DNA from: CAUJIW01 sp963205175
Lineage (GTDB): Bacteria > Pseudomonadota > Alphaproteobacteria > Sphingomonadales > Sphingomonadaceae
Assembly (NCBI GenBank): GCA_041060555.1
Contig: JBEUDS010000001.1
DNA length: 64,000 bases
Reading direction: 5' to 3' (one strand)
Shown: one piece after another, positions 17,868 to 26,304 of the stretch
Position numbering within the stretch: the stretch's first letter is position 1
Layout of the letters: the number at the start of each line of letters is the position of its first letter
Made by a program: the position numbers and the translations under genes
The notes under the pieces: generated by a model
The model's database searches: none
What the model was told of the DNA's origin: nothing
The model's input: only the letters and a program-made list of their open reading frames with translations

Positions 17868-20321
17868 ATGAATGGGGTCAAGCCAGGGGTCCGACGGCCG
17901 GCAAGTCTGCGCCAGGGTACGGCAGCGGTGGCGATCGGTGTTTCTGCCGCGTTTTTCGCGCCGTCGCTGGCGGCGCAGGAAGCCGACCAGGGCGAGATCG
18001 CGCTCGATACGCTGAAGATCGAGGATCGCACCGCCGATGTGAACCCCTATGCGACGCCCGGCGCACCCTACAAGGCCGCGCGCTCCGGCGACGCCCGTCG
18101 CGTGAAGCCGCTCGCTGAAACGCCGGCGACGATCACCGTGGTGACGGAAACCCAGATCGAGGAGTCAGGTCGCAACAACTTCCGCGAAATCCTCGATGCT
18201 CAGCCGGGTATCACCGTCGGCACGGGCGAGGGCGGCAACCAGTTCGGCGATCGCTACATCATTCGCGGCCAGGAGGCCCGCAGCGCCGTCTATGTCGACG
18301 GTCTGCTCGACCCCGGCCTGCAGGCCCGGGAAAGCTTCGCGGTCGATCAGATCGAAGTCACCAAGGGACCCAGTGCCACCTTTGCCGGCCGCGGCGCCTC
18401 CGGTGGGGCGGTGAACGCCATCTCCAAGCAGGCGACCACCGACTACAACTTCCACAACGTTGATCTCACCGCCGGCACCGAAAGCCATGTGCGGGCGACG
18501 ATCGACAGCAATCTGCGCCTGTCCGACAATCTCGCGCTGCGGGCCAACCTGCTGTACACCAACGAGGATGTCCCCGATCGCGACCCTGCGCGGCGCAAGC
18601 GCTTCGGCGCGGCGCTGGCCATCAAGGCCGACGTGTCGGAGAAAGTCAGCGTTCTGGCCGACTACTATCACGTGACGGTGCGCGATCGGGCCGACCTCGG
18701 CCAGGCGATCGCCAATCTCGACAACGGCGGCAAACCCTTCAGCGACATTCCGCCTTACGCCCAGCGGGAGGATTTCCAGAACGCCAAGGTCAATATCCTG
18801 ACCGGGCGCATCCGGATCGAAGCCTGGGAGGGCTTCAGGATCGAAAATGCAGCGCGCTACGGCCGTACCACCGGCAACTACATCGCGTCGCAGGTCTCCC
18901 GCTTCACGCGCGGCGCCAACGATCCGACCGCGCCGGGCGCGGTGGATTACCGCATCAGCAACACCCGTACCGGCTGGCAGGACATCGATTATTTCGCTGA
19001 TCGGCTGAACCTGGTGGGCGAGTTCATGACCGGCGGCGTCAAGCACAATCTGGTCGCCGGCGTCGAGTACTCCACCTACAACGTCGACGGTCGCAGTGGG
19101 ACCGCCGGGGGCGGCTACTCGTTCACATCGTCGGGCGGCTTCAACTGCATCAACGGTTCCGGCACCGCCCTCAACGCCTGGTGCGTGACCGACGGCGCCG
19201 GCAACCTGCTGGATAACTACACCAACCTGGTGCAGCGTACCGGCATCACCCGCAACACCCAGCCATCGTTGCGCTGGCAGGTCGACACCCTTGCGGGCTA
19301 CCTGATGGACAGCATCGACATCACCAACTGGCTCACCATCGCCGGCGGTCTGCGTTTCGATGCCTATGACTACCGCCTGCGCAGCTACAACACCACCACC
19401 GGTGTGCTGACGCAGGACTACAACAGCAGCGACACCATCTGGAGCTACAACGCCAGCATCGCGCTCAAACCGAACGAGGAAGGCATCGTTTATTTTGCCT
19501 GGGCCACCGGCGCCGATGTCAATGGCGGCGAGTCCGACGTCGGCACCAACTGCGGCTACGGCGGCCTGTGCACGGTGACCGACCCGGACACCGGCTCTGT
19601 CGTCTACCAGGGCGAGCCGGAACGGTCGGACAATCTTGAGCTTGGCACCAAGTGGGAGCTGTTCGACGACAGGCTGCTGCTGACCGCGGCACTGTTCCAG
19701 ACGGTCAAGAAGAACATCTTCGAGGGCGGCTCCAACAGCTATGTCGCCACGGGCTCGCTGAACTCGGGCAAGCTGCGTGTGCGCGGCGTCGAACTGGGTC
19801 TGGCCGGCAACATTACCGATCAGCTCAGCGGCCAGGTCAGCGTATCGCTGATGAAGTCGAAGGTGCTGAAGTCTATCGACAACAACTTCAACGCCCAGCA
19901 GATCGCGGCCGGGCTGACCAACGTCGGCAAGCGCATCTCCAACTTCGCCAACAACTCGGTCGACGCCCAGCTGCGTTACCAGATCACCGAGCGGCTGGCG
20001 ATCGGCGGCACCGCCACCTACCAGTCGGCGATGTACGCCGGCCAGCCGGACTCGGCGGCGACCCTCAACACCGCCGATCTTGACTCCAGTCCGACGGTGC
20101 TGGTGCCGGGACCGAATTTCGGCAAACCCAACATCCGCATTCCCGACTACACGACCTTCGGCGCCTTCGTCAGCTTCAAGGTCAACGAGAACTTGAGTCT
20201 GCGGCTGAACGGTCTCAATCTGACCGACAAGCGCTACTACACAGCGGCTTACCGCTCGGGTGGTTTCGCCTATCTCGGCGACGGGCGGACGGTGCGCCTG
20301 ACCCTGTCGGGCAAGTTCTGA
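17868..20321 (+). CDS. TonB-dependent siderophore receptor (catecholate receptor-like)
   Basis: This 817-residue outer-membrane receptor has an N-terminal signal (ending near AAQEA), a possible TonB box (DTLKIED, about residues 45-51), a plug domain (ETPATITVVTETQIEESG through RGASGGAVNAISK) and a 22-strand barrel ending in Phe (LTLSGKF), as outer-membrane proteins do. AAGGAAAGG precedes the ATG. The plug segments resemble the Fiu/CirA/FepA siderophore-receptor group, which agrees with the PiuC-type gene two positions downstream. The ligand is unknown. The next gene, a flavin alpha-hydroxy-acid oxidase, hints at a hydroxycarboxylate ligand; that is inference. Confidence 0.9.
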   Translation: MNGVKPGVRRPASLRQGTAAVAIGVSAAFFAPSLAAQEADQGEIALDTLKIEDRTADVNPYATPGAPYKAARSGDARRVKPLAETPATITVVTETQIEESGRNNFREILDAQPGITVGTGEGGNQFGDRYIIRGQEARSAVYVDGLLDPGLQARESFAVDQIEVTKGPSATFAGRGASGGAVNAISKQATTDYNFHNVDLTAGTESHVRATIDSNLRLSDNLALRANLLYTNEDVPDRDPARRKRFGAALAIKADVSEKVSVLADYYHVTVRDRADLGQAIANLDNGGKPFSDIPPYAQREDFQNAKVNILTGRIRIEAWEGFRIENAARYGRTTGNYIASQVSRFTRGANDPTAPGAVDYRISNTRTGWQDIDYFADRLNLVGEFMTGGVKHNLVAGVEYSTYNVDGRSGTAGGGYSFTSSGGFNCINGSGTALNAWCVTDGAGNLLDNYTNLVQRTGITRNTQPSLRWQVDTLAGYLMDSIDITNWLTIAGGLRFDAYDYRLRSYNTTTGVLTQDYNSSDTIWSYNASIALKPNEEGIVYFAWATGADVNGGESDVGTNCGYGGLCTVTDPDTGSVVYQGEPERSDNLELGTKWELFDDRLLLTAALFQTVKKNIFEGGSNSYVATGSLNSGKLRVRGVELGLAGNITDQLSGQVSVSLMKSKVLKSIDNNFNAQQIAAGLTNVGKRISNFANNSVDAQLRYQITERLAIGGTATYQSAMYAGQPDSAATLNTADLDSSPTVLVPGPNFGKPNIRIPDYTTFGAFVSFKVNENLSLRLNGLNLTDKRYYTAAYRSGGFAYLGDGRTVRLTLSGKF

Positions 20322-20336
20322 TCGGAGCGGGCGGGC

Positions 20337-21455
20337 ATGATCAACAGCGGCAAGGCCAAGCTGGATTCACTTCCGGCCGATCTGCTGACGCTGGAGGATT
20401 ATGCCCGCCTCGCGCAGAGCTATGTCGATCCTCCCGTCTGGGCCTGGCTGCAGGGCGGTAGTGGATCATTGCAGGCGCTGGAGGCGAACCGGAACGCGCT
20501 CCAGCGTCTTGCCGTTTACAATCGGCTGCTCGTGGAGTGCCGGCACGGCACCACGGCAATCCGGCTGCTAGGGCAGGATGTCGCCCATCCTGTCCTGCTC
20601 GCGCCCATCGGTTTTCAGCGGCTTGTTCACCCCGAGGGTGAAGTCGCGTGCGCGCGCGGCGCGCTCGATACCGCGCTGGTGGTCAGCACGCTGGCCTCCT
20701 GTCCGCTTGAGGACATTGCCGGCGCCGCAGCCGGCCCCTTGTGGTTCCAGCTTTATTTCCAGCCCGAGCGACACCAGACGCTGGCGCTGGTCCGCCGTGC
20801 CGAGGCGGCCGGCTATCAGGCTCTTGTCGTCACGCTCGACACCCCCGTGAAGCCGCAGGGTGTCGCCGCCCAGAAGGCGGGGTTCGCGCTGCCTGAGTCC
20901 GTGTCGTCGGTCAACGTCGCCGACTTCGCCCCAACCAGCCCGGTGCGTCTGACGCGCGCCGACAGTTTCATCTTTCAAGGCGTGATGGCCTATGCGCCGC
21001 AGCTTGGCGACATCGACTGGCTGCGCGGCCAGACCCGGCTGCCAATCCTGGCCAAGGGCGTGAGTCATCCCGACGATGCGCGGATGCTGATCGGTGCCGG
21101 TCTCGACGGCATCATTGTCTCGAACCATGGCGGCCGCTCGCTGGAGGCGGCACCGGCGGCCATTGACGCCCTGCCAGCGGTACGGGAGGCGCTGGGCCGC
21201 GACGCCACCATTCTGATGGACGGCGGCATCCGTACCGGTAGCGATGTCCTCAAGGCGATTGCGCTTGGCGCCAACGCCGTGATGATCGGCCGCCCGCAGC
21301 TTCATGCGCTTGCCGTTGCCGGCAGCCTTGGGGTCGCGCACATGCTGAAATTGTTGCGAGAGGAACTGGAGATCGCCATGGCCCTGTCCGGATGCCCGAC
21401 CATCAAGGCGATCACCCCTGCCTGCCTGTTCAGAGCGGAGGGCGTGCCGTGCTGA
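20337..21455 (+). CDS. FMN-dependent alpha-hydroxy-acid oxidase/dehydrogenase with altered substrate site
   Basis: A 372-residue TIM-barrel flavoenzyme of the glycolate oxidase / lactate dehydrogenase family. It keeps the catalytic core: Lys240 (ILAKGV), His264 and Arg267 (SNHGGRS), Tyr140 (FQLYF) and Asp168 (TLDTP). Compared from memory with spinach glycolate oxidase, two carboxylate-binding residues differ: the Tyr24 position is Trp37 (VWAWLQGG), and the Arg164 position in the segment after DTP is Gly. The enzyme should therefore oxidise an unusual 2-hydroxy acid. It sits between the TonB receptor (15-base gap) and PiuC (overlap), so it is probably iron-regulated. Its role in iron release is a hypothesis. 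Confidence 0.82.
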   Translation: MINSGKAKLDSLPADLLTLEDYARLAQSYVDPPVWAWLQGGSGSLQALEANRNALQRLAVYNRLLVECRHGTTAIRLLGQDVAHPVLLAPIGFQRLVHPEGEVACARGALDTALVVSTLASCPLEDIAGAAAGPLWFQLYFQPERHQTLALVRRAEAAGYQALVVTLDTPVKPQGVAAQKAGFALPESVSSVNVADFAPTSPVRLTRADSFIFQGVMAYAPQLGDIDWLRGQTRLPILAKGVSHPDDARMLIGAGLDGIIVSNHGGRSLEAAPAAIDALPAVREALGRDATILMDGGIRTGSDVLKAIALGANAVMIGRPQLHALAVAGSLGVAHMLKLLREELEIAMALSGCPTIKAITPACLFRAEGVPC

Positions 21456-22132
21456 TCGTCATCGAGAATGTGCTGGGCAAGGACGAGGTGGCCCGGTTCA
21501 GGCAGTCACTGTCCGGCGCGGTTTGGGAGGATGGCGCCAGGACGGCGGGAACGCGCTCGATCGCGGTCAAGCAGAACCTGCAATTGAATGACATGTCGCC
21601 GGTTGCCATCGAACTGGGCAACCACGTGCTGCGCAAGCTGGGTGGACATGCGTTGTTCATCTCGGCGGCGCTGCCGGAACGCATCCACCCGCCCAAGTTC
21701 AACCTGTATCAGAATGGCGGCCATTATGGCACGCACGTCGATGCCGCGTTGATGCGGGTGACGGATGCCAATCTGACCATCCGCACCGATCTGTCCGCCA
21801 CGATCTTCCTGTCGGAGCCGGAAGATTACGATGGCGGGGAACTGACCATCGAGGGCCACTACGGCGCGCAGGACGTCAAGCTGCCGGCGGGCGACATGGT
21901 GCTTTACCCCTCCACCAGCCTGCACCGGGTGGCGCCGGTCACGCGCGGCCAGCGAATCGGCTGCTTTTTCTGGATACAGAGCGCGGTGGCCGACGAGCGG
22001 GCGCGGACCTTGCTGTTCGATCTCGATCAGTCGATCCAGGCGCTGTCGGTCGGCCGGGCCAAGGACGACCCGGACATCGATCGCCTGACCCACGTCTATC
22101 ATAACCTGCTGCGACGCTGGGCTGCGGTATGA
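21449..22132 (+). CDS. piuC: PKHD-type Fe(II)/2-oxoglutarate dioxygenase, PiuC/YbiX family
   Basis: This 227-residue cupin-fold dioxygenase has the metal ligands His96, Asp98 (GTHVDA) and His159 (TSLHRV) and the 2-oxoglutarate-binding Arg169 (TRGQR). I chose GTG 21449, which overlaps the previous stop by 7 bases and gives the family length; the in-frame extension upstream lies inside the preceding gene. PiuC homologues are commonly encoded beside TonB siderophore receptors (Fiu-YbiX, PiuA-PiuC), but their substrate is not settled. Here it is the sixth gene of the iron operon and overlaps the next gene by ATGA. Confidence 0.9.
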   Translation: MLIVIENVLGKDEVARFRQSLSGAVWEDGARTAGTRSIAVKQNLQLNDMSPVAIELGNHVLRKLGGHALFISAALPERIHPPKFNLYQNGGHYGTHVDAALMRVTDANLTIRTDLSATIFLSEPEDYDGGELTIEGHYGAQDVKLPAGDMVLYPSTSLHRVAPVTRGQRIGCFFWIQSAVADERARTLLFDLDQSIQALSVGRAKDDPDIDRLTHVYHNLLRRWAAV

Positions 22133-22719
22133 TCAACCGGGTCGGCCGGTATCTGTTGTGGTGTGTGCTGGCCGTACCGGCGGTGCTGATGCTGACGCGA
22201 CTGGCCACCGGGTCGGCGCTGGTGATGGACTTGCTGCACCCCAGCGGCGAAATGGCGATCCGGCTGATGATTCTCGCCATGCTGCCGGGGCCGCTGGCCG
22301 ACGCCTTCCGGGGCAACCGCGTCCTGCGACGCTGGCTGGCGATCCGGCGCAACCTCGGTGTTGCCGCATTTGCCTATGCCCTTGTGCATCTGGCGCTTTA
22401 TGTCGTCGACATGGGGTCGCTGCCAGCCCTGCTGGGCGAGCTGCCGCTGCCAGGCATCTGGACGGGATGGCTGGCGCTGGGGCTGATGGTGCCGCCGGCC
22501 GCCATCAGTTTCGACGCCGCCATGCGGGCGCTTGGTCGCAGATGGAAAACCGTGCAGCGCCTCGTCTATCCTGCCCTGTTGATCGCGTTGCTACATTGGG
22601 CGTTGCTGGAGCGGGACTGGCTGCCGGCAATCATCCATCTGGCGCCGCTGGCGATTGCCTGGGCATTGCGCGTCGGCGCCGGCTACAGGAAAGTGAAACT
22701 GGCAAGGAGTATGCCATGA
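22129..22719 (+). CDS. Ferric-reductase-like / MsrQ-YedZ-type haem membrane protein
   Basis: This 196-residue integral membrane protein has about six hydrophobic segments. Conserved-looking histidines in membrane segments (ALVHLALYVVD, LIALLHWALLE, IIHLAPLAI) are candidates for haem ligands, as in the MsrQ/YedZ and ferric reductase transmembrane families. The ATG overlaps the piuC stop and the stop overlaps the next ATG. No MsrP partner is adjacent, so I read it as an electron-transfer subunit of the iron operon, perhaps for reducing ferric complexes. The family is fairly clear; the role is inferred. Confidence 0.75.
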   Translation: MINRVGRYLLWCVLAVPAVLMLTRLATGSALVMDLLHPSGEMAIRLMILAMLPGPLADAFRGNRVLRRWLAIRRNLGVAAFAYALVHLALYVVDMGSLPALLGELPLPGIWTGWLALGLMVPPAAISFDAAMRALGRRWKTVQRLVYPALLIALLHWALLERDWLPAIIHLAPLAIAWALRVGAGYRKVKLARSMP

Positions 22720-23045
22720 TCCCGATGAACCGCCTTCTCGTTCTCGCGCTTGTTCCGGTCGCGCCGCTGCTGCTGTCCACCGCGGCGCACGCGCACGGCG
22801 ATGTGCGCTGCGACTCCGGCCCGGTGGAGAACTGGAAGCCGATGGGCGAACTGAAGAAAAAGGCCTGGCTGGAGGGCTGGACCGTTCAGAAGACCCAGAT
22901 CGAAGGCGACTGCTACGAAGTCTATGCCCGGACCGAAGGTGGCCAGAACATCGAGGCCTTCTTTCATCCCGTAACCTTGCAGAAGCTGGTGGTGTACCGG
23001 CGCGGCAAGGAAATCTACCGCGCGCCGGACTTCAAGCCGCAATAG
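22716..23045 (+). CDS. Small secreted PepSY-domain protein
   Basis: This 109-residue protein has a signal peptide (MNRLLVLALVPVAPLLLSTAAHAHG) and one PepSY-like domain (WKPMGELKKKAWLEGWTVQKT ... YEVYARTEGGQNIEAFFHPVTL). PepSY proteins often accompany siderophore receptors and haem membrane reductases. I chose ATG 22716, which overlaps the previous stop; the same frame is open far upstream in the neighbouring gene's shadow. It is the last gene of the iron operon, eight bases before a strong stem-loop. Function unknown. Confidence 0.8.
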   Translation: MIPMNRLLVLALVPVAPLLLSTAAHAHGDVRCDSGPVENWKPMGELKKKAWLEGWTVQKTQIEGDCYEVYARTEGGQNIEAFFHPVTLQKLVVYRRGKEIYRAPDFKPQ

Positions 23046-23052
23046 CGCCTGT

Positions 23053-23096
23053 CTGCTCAGGACGTGCGATCAAGATCGCCGGCACGTCCTGAGCAG
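23053..23096 (+). terminator. Strong 15-bp stem-loop ending the iron operon
   Basis: CTGCTCAGGACGTGC and its exact reverse complement GCACGTCCTGAGCAG are separated by 14 bases, right after the PepSY stop. No T-run follows. It probably stops or protects the operon transcript. The right arm is also the first unit of a tandem repeat. Confidence 0.6.
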
Positions 23097-23132
23097 CGGC
23101 ACGCCCTGAGCAGTGGCGCGTCCTGAGCAGCG
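23082..23132. repeat. 17-bp tandem repeat, three units
   Basis: Three head-to-tail 17-bp units (consensus GCACGTCCTGAGCAGCG) differ at only a few positions. The first unit doubles as the right arm of the preceding stem-loop. Non-coding. The gap 23046-23571 holds this array, a second 16-bp repeat pair and tRNA-Cys; I see no protein gene in it. Confidence 0.85.
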
Positions 23133-23233
23133 GCTGACCGACGTTTCCGTCGGACGGCAACCGGGCGATCCGCCAGCGTGCCAAGCCGTGCAGATGTCGT
23201 CGGCAAGGGAGGAGGCGGGCACTTGCCGATGTC

Positions 23234-23265
23234 GGCAGGCCCTGACATTGGCAGGCCCTGGCATT
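23234..23265. repeat. 16-bp direct repeat, two units
   Basis: GGCAGGCCCTGACATT followed at once by GGCAGGCCCTGGCATT (15 of 16 identical), between the 17-bp array and tRNA-Cys. Meaning unknown; short local duplication by slippage is likely. Confidence 0.75.
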
Positions 23266-23317
23266 GCCTGATGCTGAACGACCGCCCCGGCCCTGAGCCG
23301 ATCACCAGGTGGTTAAA

Positions 23318-23391
23318 TGGAGGCCCGAGCCGGAATCGAACCGGCGTGCACGGATTTGCAGTCCGCTGCGTCACCACTCCGCCATCGGGCC
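23318..23391 (-). tRNA. tRNA-Cys (anticodon GCA)
   Basis: A complete 74-base cloverleaf on the minus strand. The acceptor stem GGCCCGA pairs with TCGGGCC, the discriminator is U73 and CCA is encoded. The anticodon loop contains CTGCAAA (GCA) and the T arm GCCGG-TTCGATT-CCGGC. U73 and GCA are the identity elements for cysteine. Confidence 0.96.
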
Positions 23392-23571
23392 CCTGGGTGC
23401 GCGTCGAGAGGCCGGCTCTTAGCAGGTCACCACAGCCGGTGCAACGGGGGCTGATACAATGGCAACCTGTTGCGTGACGTCGCAGGCAGCGATGTTGGAC
23501 GCGGGATCAGTTGCCAGTCTTCACCGCACTGCACTATAAGCCCTTGGACTCAGCAGCATGGATAACGAACG

Positions 23572-24219
23572 ATGCCGACAGCCGAACAGCTCAGGGCCAA
23601 CATGGTCGCCGGTCAGTTGCGGACCAACCGCGTCGCCGATGAACGCCTGGTCGCCGCCCTGCGCGCCATTCCGCGGGAAACATTTGTCCCCGAAACGCGC
23701 CGCGCCTTCGCCTACATCGACGAGGATCTGCCACTCGGTGGTGGCCGCTTCCTGATGGAGCCGATGGTGTTCGGCCGGCTGCTGGACGAGGCAGAGGTCC
23801 AGCCGCGGGACAAGGTGCTGATTGTCGGCGCCGGCACCGGTTACAGCGCGGCCATCCTGGCGCGTGTCGCCGGTCAGGTGGTGGCGCTGGAGCAGGACGC
23901 GGCGCTTGCGGCAACGGCGCGCCAGCAGCTTGCGGCGCTGGGCAACGTCAAGCTGGTTGAAGGCGCGCTGACGCAAGGCGCCGCCGCCGACGGCCCTTAC
24001 GACCTCATTGTCATCGAGGGCGCGGTGGACTTCATTCCCGACGCGCTCGTCGAACAGCTGTCGGGCAATGGTCGTCTTGTCACGGTCATCAACGATCATG
24101 GCGTTGGCAGGGGCGTGGTCGGCCGAAGGTCCGGGACCGGGTTTGGCGTAATGCCCTTTATGGACGCTCAGGTGCAGCCGCTGCCGGGCTTCGGCCGGCC
24201 GGCGTCCTTTACGTTCTAG
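23572..24219 (+). CDS. pcm: Protein-L-isoaspartate O-methyltransferase family protein
   Basis: This 215-residue SAM-dependent methyltransferase repairs isoaspartyl residues in damaged proteins. The typical N-terminal segment (LRANMVAGQLRTNRVADERLVAALRAIPRE, shown in part), the SAM-binding VLIVGAGTGYSAAILA (about residues 83-98) and the acidic post-motif ALEQD are present. Immediate linkage to a tolC-like gene is common in alphaproteobacteria. Members in this position may be diverged PIMT homologues. Confidence 0.88.
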   Translation: MPTAEQLRANMVAGQLRTNRVADERLVAALRAIPRETFVPETRRAFAYIDEDLPLGGGRFLMEPMVFGRLLDEAEVQPRDKVLIVGAGTGYSAAILARVAGQVVALEQDAALAATARQQLAALGNVKLVEGALTQGAAADGPYDLIVIEGAVDFIPDALVEQLSGNGRLVTVINDHGVGRGVVGRRSGTGFGVMPFMDAQVQPLPGFGRPASFTF

Positions 24220-24274
24220 AAACCATCTATCTGTTGAATGGCGCTGCGCATCAGCGCGGGTGCAAGGATCCCTC

Positions 24275-25630
24275 ATGACGATACGCAGACTCATCCTCCT
24301 GACGACGGTCGCCGCCGCGCTGACAGGCGGCACGGCCGGCGCTGAAACCCTGGAGGAGGCCCTTGGCCTTGCCTATTCGAGCAATCCCGACCTCGCCGCC
24401 CAGCGAGCGGCCCTGCGGGCGGTCGACGAGGACGTGGCGTCGGCGGTTTCCGGCTACCGGCCGGACATCGGCGTCACCAGCGCGATCACCCGGACCGACG
24501 TCGATGATGGCACCGACGCCGCCACCACCAAGTCGGTAAGCGGCCAGCTGTCGCAGTCGCTGTTCAGCGGCCTGCGGACCGTGAACAGCGTCAAGGCCGC
24601 CGATGCCGCCGTGCTCGCGGGGCGCGAATCACTGCGCTTCAGCGAAATCTCGGTGCTGCGTGACGCCGTTGCGGCCTACATGGACGTGGTGCGCGACGAG
24701 GAAGTGCTGCGGCTCAACCAGAACAACGTCGAGGTGCTGCAGCGGCAGCTCCAGGCCAGCCGGGACCGTTTCGAGGTCGGCGAACTGACCCGCACCGACG
24801 TCGCCCAGTCGGAGGCCCGCCTGTCGTCGGCTGTCAGTGCCCGCATTGCCGCCGAAGGCAACCTGACCGCCAGCCGCGAGGCCTATCGCCGCGTCATTGG
24901 CCAGGCACCCGGCACGCTTGGCAAGCCGGGGCAGCTGCCGGCCCTGCCGGCAACCGTGGACGAGGCGATCGAGGTCGCGCTGAAGGAAAGCCCGGTCGCG
25001 CTGGCCGCCCGCTACACCGAGCAGGCCGCCGGTCATAATGTCGCGGTCGCCAAGGGCGCCGTACTCCCCTCGTTGTCCGCCAATCTTGGCCTGTCCTACC
25101 GCAAGAACGACACCACCGCCGCCGTCACCACCATCGACGATGACCGGGTGACCTCGACGGTAGGGCTGACCCTGACCGTGCCGCTCTACCAGGCCGGCGC
25201 CGAATATGCGTCGGTACGCCGTGCCCAGCAGGTCCGCAGCCAGCGGATGCTGGAGATCGCCTCGGCCGAACGCCAGGTGGTCGAGGGTGTTCGCAATGCC
25301 TGGGAGGGCCTGCGCACCGCCCGCTCGACCATCACGTCGGCCCGCTCGGCGGTGACGGCCAACGAGATCGCGCTGGAAGGCGTCAAGCAGGAACAGGAAG
25401 TCGGCTCGCGCACCATTCTGGAAGTGCTCAACGCCGAACAGGAGTTGCTGGTCGCCCGCTCCGAGCTGGTGACGGCGGAGCGCAACGAGGTGGTGGCCGC
25501 CTATGCCCTGCTGGGCGCGATCGGCCGGCTGGGCGCGCGCGAACTCGCGTTGTCGGTCGACATTTACGATCCGGCCGAGCACTATAAGAAGAGCAAATGG
25601 CGGTTATTCGGTTGGGAAGGGCAGAACTGA
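24275..25630 (+). CDS. tolC: TolC family outer-membrane efflux channel
   Basis: A 451-residue trimeric outer-membrane tunnel protein used by type I secretion and drug efflux. A signal peptide (ending near GTAGA) leads into the repeated alpha-barrel/beta-barrel halves of the OEP fold, with the start motif LEEALGLAYSSNPDLAAQRAALRA. I chose ATG 24275, as it starts the signal peptide; five more in-frame codons lie upstream. It follows pcm by 55 bases. Confidence 0.92.
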   Translation: MTIRRLILLTTVAAALTGGTAGAETLEEALGLAYSSNPDLAAQRAALRAVDEDVASAVSGYRPDIGVTSAITRTDVDDGTDAATTKSVSGQLSQSLFSGLRTVNSVKAADAAVLAGRESLRFSEISVLRDAVAAYMDVVRDEEVLRLNQNNVEVLQRQLQASRDRFEVGELTRTDVAQSEARLSSAVSARIAAEGNLTASREAYRRVIGQAPGTLGKPGQLPALPATVDEAIEVALKESPVALAARYTEQAAGHNVAVAKGAVLPSLSANLGLSYRKNDTTAAVTTIDDDRVTSTVGLTLTVPLYQAGAEYASVRRAQQVRSQRMLEIASAERQVVEGVRNAWEGLRTARSTITSARSAVTANEIALEGVKQEQEVGSRTILEVLNAEQELLVARSELVTAERNEVVAAYALLGAIGRLGARELALSVDIYDPAEHYKKSKWRLFGWEGQN

Positions 25631-25684
25631 AACCGCCACTGACGTCGGCAACCACGCCGGAGGGATGAAAAGGGAGAGACGACC

Positions 25685-26200
25685 GTGAGCACGGCCGAAT
25701 CGAAAGAGCCGACGATGGAGGAGATCCTCGCTTCCATCCGGCGCATCATCTCCGAGGAAGGCGAGGCCGGCGCCGAGGCCGCGGCGCCGGCACCGGCGAT
25801 CGAGGAAGAGACGCCCGAGGACATCGAGGCCCAGGCCGCCGCGCTGGAGGACGACGAGGATTCGGTGTTCTTCGACGAGGAGAGCAACGACGTACTTGAA
25901 CTCACCGACTCGCTGACACCACCGGCCGCGCCAGTGGCGCCACCGCGCGCGACGCCGGTCAGCCGGGCGCCCGAGGAGGCGCTGGTGTCGGAATCGACGG
26001 TCGAGGTTGCCTCGCAGTCGCTGTCGTCGCTGTCGGGCCTGCTGGTGCGCAGCTATCCGGGCGCCGAGAACACACTCGACGGTCTGGTGCGCGAGATGCT
26101 GCGCCCGATGCTGAAGGAATGGCTGGACGCGCATCTGCCCGACATGGTCGAACAGATGGTCTCCCGCGAGATCGCCCGCATCTCCGGCCGCGCCAAGTAA
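25685..26200 (+). CDS. popZ: PopZ-like polar organising protein (DUF2497)
   Basis: This 171-residue protein has the PopZ layout: a conserved N-terminal helix (EPTMEEILASIRRIISEE, residues 6-23), an acidic and proline/alanine-rich disordered centre (about 25-105), and C-terminal helices for oligomerisation (VREMLRPMLKEWLDAHLPDMV, quoted in part). PopZ forms polar condensates that tether the chromosome origin and recruit cell-cycle signalling proteins. The family is essentially alphaproteobacterial. It starts with GTG, and GGGAGAG precedes it. Confidence 0.9.
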   Translation: MSTAESKEPTMEEILASIRRIISEEGEAGAEAAAPAPAIEEETPEDIEAQAAALEDDEDSVFFDEESNDVLELTDSLTPPAAPVAPPRATPVSRAPEEALVSESTVEVASQSLSSLSGLLVRSYPGAENTLDGLVREMLRPMLKEWLDAHLPDMVEQMVSREIARISGRAK

Positions 26201-26304
26201 CATTCGCGACATAATATTAGCCTGAATCCGCCGCGGCGCTGTCCTACACGCCATCGTCGCGATATGGTCCCCGTCGAAGTGAGTCGCGCGGGGAGATGTT
26301 GCGC

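Noticed and set aside
22158..22715. 295-residue reading of the PepSY gene extending back through the haem membrane protein gene
   Set aside because: The upstream part is an out-of-frame shadow of the membrane protein; the signal peptide begins at ATG 22716.
23082..23132. Short CRISPR array
   Set aside because: Units are 17 bp, head to tail with no spacers, and no cas genes are near.
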